From contig CAJXRJ010000043.1 in assembly GCA_913058555.1 (NCBI GenBank), positions 1 through 19,618 on the forward strand: 19,618 bases of DNA, written 5' to 3'. Source of the stretch: an uncultured bacterium (GTDB lineage Bacteria; Planctomycetota; UBA1135; GCA-002686595). Below the pieces are notes generated by a model. That model was not told where the DNA came from and did not search any database. It saw only the letters and a list, made by a program, of their open reading frames with translations. A program made the translations under genes and the position numbers. Shown here one piece after another: positions 1 to 6,642 of this stretch; position 1 is the first letter of the stretch; each line of letters starts with the position of its first letter.

Positions 1-1820
1 GTGACGGTGGGGCGGTGGGGGACGAAGCGGAAGCCTGCGCTGTGGACCACCGATAGGTCGCTCGGGAGAGGAAGGCCTGCTTCGAGGTTGGTCAGGGTCA
101 CGGAGGCGGGTTTGATGGGCTCGAGGGTGACCGATGTTGGCACGCCTCGCAGCAAGGTCACCTGACCCGTTGCCAGGATCTGACCGCCTTCCATGAGGAC
201 CTCGTAGGTTCCCGGCGGCGTGTGCTTGCTGTAGTGGTCCGCGACGCCAAAGCGGGCAAGGCGAGCGGAGTTGGGGCTGAACTGGCGTCGGTCGAGACGG
301 ATCTCGAGGGGGCAATTCGCGAGGTCTTGGACCTCTAGCTGAAGGTCGCTCTCGCTGGTCCCATCGACCGAAAAATCCAGTCGCCGCGTGTTCTGGAACG
401 AGCTGCGGCAAAGGCAGACGTAACGCCCTTTGTCCAGGCCGACAAAGCGCGCGAGGAACGGCGAGTTTGCCTTCGAAGGCAAGCGATTGGCCTTGGCGAC
501 GGAGATTGCCGGCCCATCCTCCCTGCATTGGAAGAGCTCGTACGTACCGAGGACGGAGGGTAGGTATTCGGACCCCGTTGCTTGGACGAGTTGAACCGAG
601 GAACGACTCGACCCCAGGTCCACGCGACCTGGGAAGAGCCGAAGTGGCTGCGTCAAGATGACGGTCCCGCGATGGTCGGTGGCGCTCACGGTGAAGGGGC
701 CCTGTTCCGCGAGGGGGATCGCCACCCTGACCCGTCCGTCTTGGTCCGCGGTGAACGGCATGGCGAAATGGCTCGACAGCGATCGGATCTGACCGGCTGC
801 CCCTTGCAGAGCGTCCCCGTCGACAAGGAGCACGATGTCGGTCATTGGACGGTCCGCGGGTAGGACCAGGGTCTTCTCAACGTCTTCGCCGTGGACCCAA
901 ACCAGGCCCGTGGCCTCCCTAGCCGTCGCGGCGGGGATGGCCGAGAAGCTGCTACCCGACAACGGGCGAATGTAGAAGTGCCCGTCGCTGACCGGGCCGA
1001 AGCGGAAGCGGCCGGCGTCGTCTGTTCGCACGAGCTCTGGGATGTGTGTGAACGTGCCGCCGTTAGGAATGGGCATCGGGGTGGGGCGAGAGCGCCGCAG
1101 TTTGATGGGCACACCTGGCAGGGGCGCGCCAGTCGAGTCCTTTAGAATGCCGAAGACCCAGGAACCCTCTCCGGTGTGATGGAAGTCCATCTGCGAGGAC
1201 TCTCTGTCCGCCTCAATGGTGACTGCCTGCCGAGCTTCGTGGGTGCCGCGGCTGAGGACCGCGAGGTAGGTCCCCGGCGTGACGCCCTCGCAGCGGAAGG
1301 TGCCATCGGGCGCAGGCTGGCGCACGAACGTCTTGCCGATGCTGTCTTTGATGAGACCCCGATGGCGCCGTCCGCCGGGAAGTAGCCCAACCGAGACTTC
1401 ATTGAATGGACTTGGTCCGGCGACCCTTGCCACAAGGGTCCCTGGGCGTTGGAGCCTGACCGTGGCCCTGCCCGCCGCGCCATTCCAAGCGACGTTGACG
1501 GAGGGCTGCAGATGTCCGACGTGGTGGCCTCGGAGGAACGAAAATCGGATGGACCCGCGCCAATCGTCCCGCGGTTGAAAGTCCACCCTCCCCCTGCCAT
1601 CGGTGACCCGCCGCGGGGCGGACATGGTACGCCCCCGATTGAGCAGAGCTTGCTCGCGTACGAACGCGTACTCCACGGGAAGGTCAGGGATCGAAATTCC
1701 CAGATCATCCACGAACTGAACGGTGAAGCGGTCTTGCCCCTGGGCGGGCGCGGGCGAGGCCCAGAACAGAGCCGCGAAGAGAGCGAGAAATGGCGCGAGC
1801 CATGCGAGCTTCGAGGGCAT
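1..1820 (-). CDS. Secreted protein with carboxypeptidase-regulatory-like modules (3' truncated by window edge)
   Basis: An open frame runs uninterrupted from the ATG at 1820 to the window edge, giving about 606 residues with no stop. It starts with a clean signal peptide (MPSKLAWLAPFLALFAALFW, predicted cleavage after the APA at about residue 26). The mature part is beta-rich and carries several pieces typical of carboxypeptidase-regulatory-like (CarboxypepD_reg/CNA-B-type) modules: DGTFRCEGVTPGTYLAVL (about 172-189), GILKDSTGAPLPGVPIKL followed by DDAGRFRFGPV (about 224-277), and PPGTYEVLMEGG near the visible C-terminus. Such modules are usually structural or adhesive parts of secreted or surface proteins; no catalytic domain is visible. 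It starts 71 bp downstream of the porin stop on the same strand. That gap has only a weak hairpin (CCGGGC-agg-GCCCGG, 1849-1863), so read-through from the porin operon is possible. The exact function is unknown. Confidence 0.75.
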   Translation of the reverse strand, partial: MPSKLAWLAPFLALFAALFWASPAPAQGQDRFTVQFVDDLGISIPDLPVEYAFVREQALLNRGRTMSAPRRVTDGRGRVDFQPRDDWRGSIRFSFLRGHHVGHLQPSVNVAWNGAAGRATVRLQRPGTLVARVAGPSPFNEVSVGLLPGGRRHRGLIKDSIGKTFVRQPAPDGTFRCEGVTPGTYLAVLSRGTHEARQAVTIEADRESSQMDFHHTGEGSWVFGILKDSTGAPLPGVPIKLRRSRPTPMPIPNGGTFTHIPELVRTDDAGRFRFGPVSDGHFYIRPLSGSSFSAIPAATAREATGLVWVHGEDVEKTLVLPADRPMTDIVLLVDGDALQGAAGQIRSLSSHFAMPFTADQDGRVRVAIPLAEQGPFTVSATDHRGTVILTQPLRLFPGRVDLGSSRSSVQLVQATGSEYLPSVLGTYELFQCREDGPAISVAKANRLPSKANSPFLARFVGLDKGRYVCLCRSSFQNTRRLDFSVDGTSESDLQLEVQDLANCPLEIRLDRRQFSPNSARLARFGVADHYSKHTPPGTYEVLMEGGQILATGQVTLLRGVPTSVTLEPIKPASVTLTNLEAGLPLPSDLSVVHSAGFRFVPHRPTV

Positions 1821-1891
1821 GGCCCCAAGCTAGCATGGCTCGTCGAATCCGGGCAGGGCCCGGGGCGGCGCGCAGGTGGTTCTTCGCTGGG

Positions 1892-3214
1892 CTATAGGAC
1901 CCGGAAGTTCAGCCAGGCCATGAAGCGGTTGGTATCCCCAAGGCCGTTCTTGCCGTTGAAGTCCGCGTAGCGCAGCCCAAGCTTCATGCGCTTGGAGAGC
2001 GGTGCGATCACGTTGAGGTCGAGCTCGTTGCCGTAGCTGTTGCTGCCTGCGTCCGAGTTGAAGTCGTGGTAGGTCGCTGCGACGGTGAGCGGCGCGGCCA
2101 AGGCAGGCATGTCGAAGTTCGTGGCGAGCTGGATGTAGTTGTCCTCCAGGCCGCCGTCCGGGGTGTTCAGGAACACGTCGGCGAAGCCGTTGAACTTGTG
2201 CAGGGTCGCAAAGGGGGTCGAGAACTTGTCGCCGGGGTCGCCGCTGCCGCCGAGGGTTTCGGTGGCAAGGGTCAGCTTCCAGCGGGCGACCGCAGCGGAT
2301 GCCTCCAGAAAGAGGTAGTCCTGGTCGATCTCGATGGGGTTGTCCGCGGCGTCCTTCTGCGTCGCGAACTCGGCCGTGAAGCCGAGGTTGACGTCCTCGC
2401 CGAACATCTTGCCAGCTTTCTGATTCGTCGAACCCCGCAAGCCGAGGGTCTGGGCGCTGAGGGCAGCGCTCTGGTCAAAATCCACCATCATCCCGTAGGC
2501 GGCAAGCTTGGTGCGCTGGTCGACGTCGTAGCGAAAGTCCAGGAAGTGAGCCAAGAGCTGCTCGTCGCCTTTGGCGCTCTCATCGCCAAAGATGCGGTTC
2601 ACCTGCATGGCGAAGGAGTAGTCGAGGCGCATCTGATCGTTCACCTTGTAGAGGCCGCGGGCGCCGTCGAAGCTCTGGTGGTTCTGGCGCCACGGCACGG
2701 CGCCCACGAAGCGATCGTTGCCGAGGGAGATCTCCTGGCGTCCGAGGCGGAGCTCGAGGTCTTTGGCGGCGTCCACACGCAGGAACGCCTGGTTGACCTC
2801 CGTGGAGTCAGGGTCGGCCACGATCGAGCGCGCCGTTTTGCCGTTGACCGTGTCGTTGTAGGAATCGCCGAAGACGTTGTCGATCGACTCGAACTCGACG
2901 AAGCCGCTCATGCTCTGGTATTTCGCCGTTTCGTACCCGAGGGCGGTGCGCAGCGTCGAGGCCCAGCCGCGCTCGGCAATGAAGCTCTGGTCGGCGCCTT
3001 CGAAGCGGTACCGGAAGTCGAGGGACGTCTTGCCCTGGGTGAGGGCATCCATCAGGGTCGAGGGCGACGTCTCGGCCTCCTCGGCGCTGAGAGGTTCAGG
3101 GGCGTCGAGCGTGGGGGGCGCGGCCGGAGGCGCAGCGTCCTGGGCGAAGACGGTCGACGGCAGGGATGCCGCGAGCAGCGTGGCGCCCAAGTGGGGGAGG
3201 AGTTGATTTGCCAT
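1892..3214 (-). CDS. Alginate-export-family outer-membrane porin
   Basis: This is a 440-residue beta-barrel protein of the Alginate_exp porin family. The start MANQLLPHLGATLLAA (ATG at 3214) is preferred over the longer open frame because it begins a signal peptide (cleavage likely after VFA, residue 24), followed by an Ala/Pro-rich linker to about residue 50. The family signature is visible at about 155-187: RLGRQEISLGNDRFVG, then PWRQNHQSFDGARG. The rest alternates polar and hydrophobic residues as expected of transmembrane strands, and the C-terminus is FMAWLNFRVL. No Shine-Dalgarno sequence is seen (C-rich leader). The gene lies 107 bp downstream of the NrfD-family gene on the same strand and so probably belongs to the leftward respiratory operon. 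The likely role is diffusion of a small solute across the outer membrane. Nitrate/nitrite is inferred only from context; family members carry diverse substrates. Confidence 0.8.
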   Translation of the reverse strand: MANQLLPHLGATLLAASLPSTVFAQDAAPPAAPPTLDAPEPLSAEEAETSPSTLMDALTQGKTSLDFRYRFEGADQSFIAERGWASTLRTALGYETAKYQSMSGFVEFESIDNVFGDSYNDTVNGKTARSIVADPDSTEVNQAFLRVDAAKDLELRLGRQEISLGNDRFVGAVPWRQNHQSFDGARGLYKVNDQMRLDYSFAMQVNRIFGDESAKGDEQLLAHFLDFRYDVDQRTKLAAYGMMVDFDQSAALSAQTLGLRGSTNQKAGKMFGEDVNLGFTAEFATQKDAADNPIEIDQDYLFLEASAAVARWKLTLATETLGGSGDPGDKFSTPFATLHKFNGFADVFLNTPDGGLEDNYIQLATNFDMPALAAPLTVAATYHDFNSDAGSNSYGNELDLNVIAPLSKRMKLGLRYADFNGKNGLGDTNRFMAWLNFRVL

Positions 3215-3269
3215 GGGGGGGGAGGCTTGTTTCGTAGCTTTCAAAAGCCGCGACCGGCGCGGAAAGTGG

Positions 3270-3288
3270 CTGGAGAGAAAAGCTCCAG
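3270..3288 (-). promoter_or_regulatory. Small hairpin in the nrfD-porin spacer
   Basis: The 107-bp gap (3215-3321) between the NrfD-family gene and the porin contains a perfect 6-bp inverted repeat, CTGGAG and CTCCAG, around a 7-nt loop. It lies about 55 nt upstream of the porin start. It could be an RNA processing or attenuation element that sets porin level relative to the upstream genes. There is no T-run, so it is not a convincing terminator. I saw no other clear signal in this gap. Confidence 0.25.
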
Positions 3289-3321
3289 ACGCTGGGCAGT
3301 GGGGAGTGAGCGAATGCGGCC

Positions 3322-4596
3322 TTACCGCGACTGAATCGTTTCGCGCCCCGAGAAGATCGGCAGCGCAACCTTGAGACCCAGGGTCAGGATCATGAGGCCG
3401 AAGGCCCAGATGCTGGCGGTGATGCGCCACTCGGCTTCGCTCGGCACGTACTCGACGACCTCATGCAGGGTCGAGGGGATGAAGGCCGGAACGATCAGTC
3501 CCATGCCTTTCTCGATCCAAAGGCCGATAAAGGCCAAGACGCAGGCGATGACGAGGGTCGGAGCATGCTCGTGAACCTTGGGCCTGAAGAGCAAGATCGC
3601 CGCCACGATCGTGGTGCCGATCGAAGTCCACGTCCAAGGGACGAGTGCGGTCTTGCCGTGTAGCCCGAAGAACAGATAGCGCGAGGAGGCCGAGTGGCTA
3701 CCGCCGGCGTAGAAGTGCGTGAACACTTCGGAGGCCACCATGACCAGGCTGATCAAGATCGTGACGCGCATGATCGAGCTGAGGGTCTTGATCGGGCCAT
3801 TGCCGAAGGTGACCCCCGCAAAGCGGCGTGCGATAAGGAGTAGCACGATGATGAACGCAGGCCCTGACACAAACGCCGACGCAAGGAAGCGCGGGGCGAG
3901 CAAGGCCGTGTTCCAGAAGGGGCGTCCGCCGAGGCCGCAGTAGAGGAACGCGGTCACGGTGTGGATGGACACCGCCCAGATGATCGATAGGTACACAAAG
4001 GGCACGTACCACTTCTGGCTGGGCTTCTCCCCGAGGAACCGCTTGTAGAGCAAGTACCCGACGACGTGCAGATTGATCAGGAGGTACCCGTTGAGCACGA
4101 GCACGTCCCACGTCAGCATCGAGCCCGGCCAGTTGAACTTCCCGAAGAACGGCATCATGTGCCAGAACCGGTCGGGGCGGCCCAGGTCGACGGTGACGAA
4201 GCCCAGGCACATGAAGATGGCCGCGATCGCGACGATCTCACCAATGATCACGAGATCGTGCATCTCGCGGTCGTGGTAGAGGTAAGCGGGGATGACCATC
4301 ATCACCGCTCCGGCCGCGACGCCGACCATGAACGTGAAGTTGGCGATGTATAGGCCCCACGAGACGTGGTCGCTCATGTGGGTCATTGCCATGCCGTCGC
4401 GCACCTGGAGGCCCCAGGTGTGGACGCCCACGAGCCAAATGGCCGTGAGCGCGATCATCCAGGCGTAGAACAGCGGTGAGCCGTCCGTGGCCATTCTCAT
4501 CATGCGCAGGAGGAAGCGGCCATAGCCGAATCGCTGGCCGTGATGATGGCTTGCGGCCGCGCCAGGATCTTGATCGGTGGGCAGTGTCTGTGTCAT
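3322..4596 (-). CDS. nrfD: NrfD/PsrC-family quinol-interacting integral membrane protein
   Basis: This is a 424-residue polytopic protein of the NrfD/PsrC/DsrP family, the membrane subunits that exchange electrons and protons between quinones and a periplasmic Fe-S partner. About ten hydrophobic segments are visible (roughly residues 42-62, 80-104, 115-137, 160-186, 198-220, 235-257, 273-297, 320-338, 346-371, 391-416). Recognisable family stretches are DLGRPDRFWHM (137-147) and NWPGSMLTWDV (155-165). The start MTQTLPTDQD (4596) is chosen because it lies 14 bp after the ferredoxin gene, with GGGAG about 8 nt upstream; the longer open frame would overlap the ferredoxin and adds only non-hydrophobic sequence. 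The partner is the four-cluster ferredoxin encoded immediately upstream. Together with the tetraheme cytochrome this resembles the DsrJOP, NrfCD and Qrc modular plan. Direction (menaquinol oxidation) is inferred from linkage to NapA. Confidence 0.88.
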   Translation of the reverse strand: MTQTLPTDQDPGAAASHHHGQRFGYGRFLLRMMRMATDGSPLFYAWMIALTAIWLVGVHTWGLQVRDGMAMTHMSDHVSWGLYIANFTFMVGVAAGAVMMVIPAYLYHDREMHDLVIIGEIVAIAAIFMCLGFVTVDLGRPDRFWHMMPFFGKFNWPGSMLTWDVLVLNGYLLINLHVVGYLLYKRFLGEKPSQKWYVPFVYLSIIWAVSIHTVTAFLYCGLGGRPFWNTALLAPRFLASAFVSGPAFIIVLLLIARRFAGVTFGNGPIKTLSSIMRVTILISLVMVASEVFTHFYAGGSHSASSRYLFFGLHGKTALVPWTWTSIGTTIVAAILLFRPKVHEHAPTLVIACVLAFIGLWIEKGMGLIVPAFIPSTLHEVVEYVPSEAEWRITASIWAFGLMILTLGLKVALPIFSGRETIQSR

Positions 4597-4610
4597 GGAT
4601 TGCTCCCGGA

Positions 4611-5534
4611 TCACTCGTCGAAGAAGTAATAGAACTGCGGCCGTGTCCCGAGCTCTTCCTTGAGGACGAAGACGCGCTTGTTCTCGAGGACCCAGCGGAT
4701 CTCCGAGTCGGGGTCGAGCAGGTTGCCGAACACGCGGGCGCCGGTGGGGCACGCTTCGAGGCACGCGGGCATCTTGCCCTTGCGGGTCCTATGCAAGCAG
4801 AACGTGCACTTCTCCATCACGCCCTGGGGGCGGATGCGGTTGCTGAGGTAGGACTGGTCGGGGTTGATCTCCGCTGCGGGGATCTCCGGCTTGGACCAGT
4901 TGAAGCGGCGGGCGTGATAGGGGCAAGCGGCCTCGCAGTAGCGGCACCCGATGCACCAGTTGTAGTCGACCGTGACGATGCCGTCGGGCTCCTTCCACGT
5001 GGCTTCGATGGGGCAGACGGTGACGCACGGGGCGTTGTCGCACTGCTGGCACTGGATCGGCATGTAGAACTTGTCCGACTGGGGAACGGCGTGGTCGTAG
5101 TCGACCCTGCCCGTCTCCATGTCCATGGAGCCCTTGTCCATCTCGAGCACGCGGATGTACGAGTTGTGGCTCGCGCGGTCGTGGTTGTTCTCTTCGTGGC
5201 AGGCTTCGGCGCATTGGCGGCAGCCAATGCACACGGAGAGGTTCAGGGCGTAGCCGAACTTTGTGTTCTCGAGGGGGGGGACGTCCTCGACCGTGACCTT
5301 CGCGCCGTAGTCCTCGAGGGTTTCCGCCTCGATGCGCCGCAGGACGACTTCAAGCTGATCCGGGGTCAGCTCGCGGTAGTGCTTTTGTAGGAACTCGTCG
5401 ACGGAGCCGCCGGTCGTTGTCCATTCCACGATGGGGGCCACGGCCTTCGCGAATGCGGCCATCCCGAGGGTGGCGCCGGCGGCTTTCATGGCGGTGCGCC
5501 GATCGAGGCCGCCCGATGATTCTTGATCAGTCAT
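4611..5534 (-). CDS. Tat-exported ferredoxin with four [4Fe-4S] clusters (NrfC/DsrO-like)
   Basis: This 307-residue electron-transfer subunit has 16 cysteines in four cluster motifs: CIGCRQCAEAC (102-112), CQQCDNAPCVTVC (162-174), CIGCRYCEAAC (194-204), and C243/C246 with C258/C262. The third cysteine of the last set is set off by a basic insert, as is common in NrfC, DmsB and PsrB. The N-terminus has a twin-arginine signal (LDRRTAMKAAG, residues 10-20, then a hydrophobic stretch), which places it on the periplasmic face of the NrfD-family protein encoded next. The domain between the Tat signal and first cluster (about 45-100) is charged and helical. The start codon sits inside the end of the cytochrome gene (8-bp overlap), implying translational coupling. 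Expected role: relay between the membrane quinone site and the cytochrome. A NapG identity is unlikely because no NapH partner is present. Confidence 0.9.
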   Translation of the reverse strand: MTDQESSGGLDRRTAMKAAGATLGMAAFAKAVAPIVEWTTTGGSVDEFLQKHYRELTPDQLEVVLRRIEAETLEDYGAKVTVEDVPPLENTKFGYALNLSVCIGCRQCAEACHEENNHDRASHNSYIRVLEMDKGSMDMETGRVDYDHAVPQSDKFYMPIQCQQCDNAPCVTVCPIEATWKEPDGIVTVDYNWCIGCRYCEAACPYHARRFNWSKPEIPAAEINPDQSYLSNRIRPQGVMEKCTFCLHRTRKGKMPACLEACPTGARVFGNLLDPDSEIRWVLENKRVFVLKEELGTRPQFYYFFDE

Positions 5535-6171
5535 GGTCTTGGTTTCCGGCGGAGCTGTTGAGGAATCGATCGTTGGGCGGCGGGGCGGGCATGACCTGCT
5601 CGATGGCCGGCGCGTGGGGGTCGTGGCAAACCGTGCAGTGGTTGCGAATGCGGTCGCCTTTGGTCAGGTCCCAGTAGCCAGCCATGCCCCCGTGGGCGCC
5701 GTGGCGCCAGTCCCGGAGCTGGGGGCCGTGGCATTGGCCGCAGAGCTGCATGGAGTCCTCGTAGGGGAGCAGGCGCCCGTCGGCGAGGCGCAGGGAGTCC
5801 GCCGCGGCGTCGTGGCAGGTCACGCAGGTGCTCCCGCCGTGGGCCATGGCCATGCCCTGGTGGAACTCGTCGAGCTGGTCGGCGCTGTTGGTGGTGCGGT
5901 CGGAGACCCGGTTCGAATGGCAGGTCGAGCAGTTGGCCGTGACCGGTTCTCCGGTCTTCGGGTCGGTTCCGATCGTGATGGCGGGGCGGCTCTTGGGCCG
6001 CCTGATGATCACACGGCCGACCTTGGCGGGGAGGTCATCCGAAGCCGTCACTGGGCTGGCTTGCTCTTGCTCGGGGCCGGAGAGGGCCGCCGACCTCAAT
6101 GCGAAGGCCATCAAGACCGCAATGGCGCCGATTCCGACGGCTCGCATCACTCTTTTGGGTCGGGGATTCAT
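5527..6171 (-). CDS. Membrane-anchored tetraheme cytochrome c
   Basis: This 214-residue protein has an N-terminal signal-anchor (about residues 9-30, preceded by basic residues) and four covalent heme motifs: CSTCH (81-85), CVTCH (116-120), CGQCH (144-148) and CTVCH (179-183). Extra histidines near the motifs (His104, His111, His157, His160, His186) could be distal ligands. The spacing differs from NapC/NrfH, where the first heme follows the membrane helix closely; here about 50 residues intervene. It is therefore better described as a periplasmic multiheme cytochrome paired with the NrfD/ferredoxin module, as DsrJ is with DsrOP. It is the first gene of the leftward operon and overlaps the ferredoxin gene by 8 bp. 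The likely role is to pass electrons to the NapB-like protein; that hand-off is inference. An alternative start at codon 9 (6147) would still leave an anchor. Confidence 0.85.
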   Translation of the reverse strand: MNPRPKRVMRAVGIGAIAVLMAFALRSAALSGPEQEQASPVTASDDLPAKVGRVIIRRPKSRPAITIGTDPKTGEPVTANCSTCHSNRVSDRTTNSADQLDEFHQGMAMAHGGSTCVTCHDAAADSLRLADGRLLPYEDSMQLCGQCHGPQLRDWRHGAHGGMAGYWDLTKGDRIRNHCTVCHDPHAPAIEQVMPAPPPNDRFLNSSAGNQDHD

Positions 6172-6379
6172 GGGCTCTGGGGGCGAGGGACGGGGTCGTG
6201 TCGCTTGGCGGAAAAGAGGATAACTAGAGAAAGAGAGGTGTAAGTCCTTTTATCTCGATATCGTATCGGCGTCTACCGATAGGAACCTGGTCAGGAAACG
6301 GCCAGACCCCCGCCAAGCAGCTCTTGGCGTCGCGTCACGCACCTGTCGTTTCCCCCACGGACCAACCCACGCCCCAGCC
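6172..6379. promoter_or_regulatory. Divergent nap promoter region with inverted repeats
   Basis: This 208-bp spacer separates the leftward cytochrome start (6171) from napD (6380) and must hold both promoters. Three structures stand out. (1) An AT-richer core at 6241-6281 contains the palindrome CGATATCG (6256-6263) followed by a perfect inverted repeat TATCGG-N6-CCGATA (6264-6281). (2) A perfect inverted repeat CGCCAAG-N5-CTTGGCG lies at 6311-6329. (3) A third copy of CTTGGCG lies at 6204-6210, nearer the leftward gene. These could be operators for a dimeric regulator controlling both operons; I do not recognise the sites as a known FNR, NarP or CRP consensus. No regulator gene is present in the window. 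I could not assign -35/-10 boxes with confidence. Confidence 0.45.
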
Positions 6380-6619
6380 ATGCCAGTTAGCGGACTCGTT
6401 CTTCTCCTGCATCCGGATCAGCCCCTCTCGCCCCTCCTGGACGCGCTCGAGCGGCACCCCGACCTGATGATCGCCGAGCCGGTTGAGCGGCGGGTTCCTC
6501 TTGTGGCCGACACCCGCGACGCCCAGCACGACAAGGAGGTCTGGGGCTGGCTTCGCGCCCGCCCCGAGGTCCTCGACGTCGCGGTCGCCCTCATTCACGA
6601 CGACTCTCGAAACGCCTGA
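6380..6619 (+). CDS. napD: NapD-family nitrate reductase maturation chaperone
   Basis: This is a 79-residue protein with the size and look of NapD, a small ferredoxin-fold chaperone that binds the Tat signal of NapA in the cytoplasm and holds back export until the molybdenum cofactor is in place. The pattern is the usual one: an N-terminal strand (MPVSGLVLLLHP), a helix (LSPLLDALERHPDLMI), a middle strand (RVPLVADT), a second helix (EVWGWLRARPEVLD) and a last strand (VAVALIHDD). It lies 23 bp upstream of napA, a common place for napD. No Shine-Dalgarno sequence is obvious before the ATG. Sequence identity across NapD is low, so the call rests on length, pattern and position together. Confidence 0.8.
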   Translation: MPVSGLVLLLHPDQPLSPLLDALERHPDLMIAEPVERRVPLVADTRDAQHDKEVWGWLRARPEVLDVAVALIHDDSRNA

Positions 6620-6642
6620 TTCCCACCACCGGAGAGTTCCCT

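Noticed and set aside
1142..1828. Minus-strand 228-codon frame at the left end
   Set aside because: Ser/Arg/Pro-rich with no domain. The neighbouring frame starting at 1820 has a signal peptide and carboxypeptidase-regulatory-like motifs and stays open to the window edge.
1849..1863. CCGGGC-agg-GCCCGG hairpin between the porin and the secreted protein as a terminator
   Set aside because: Only 6-bp arms and no T-run on either side; chance occurrence is likely in such GC-rich sequence.
2066..3334. Long plus-strand frame (422 codons) opposite the porin
   Set aside because: Val/Gly/Glu/Arg-rich without any domain; typical antisense frame of a GC-rich gene. The porin signature lies on the minus strand.
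4476..5390. Plus-strand frame (304 codons) opposite the ferredoxin gene
   Set aside because: The opposite strand has four complete [4Fe-4S] motifs and a Tat signal; this frame is a shadow.
5527..6171. Identity of the tetraheme cytochrome as NapC/NrfH
   Set aside because: Heme number and N-terminal anchor fit, but the first heme is about 50 residues from the anchor and the spacing differs from NapC/NrfH, and it is coupled to a ferredoxin/NrfD pair.
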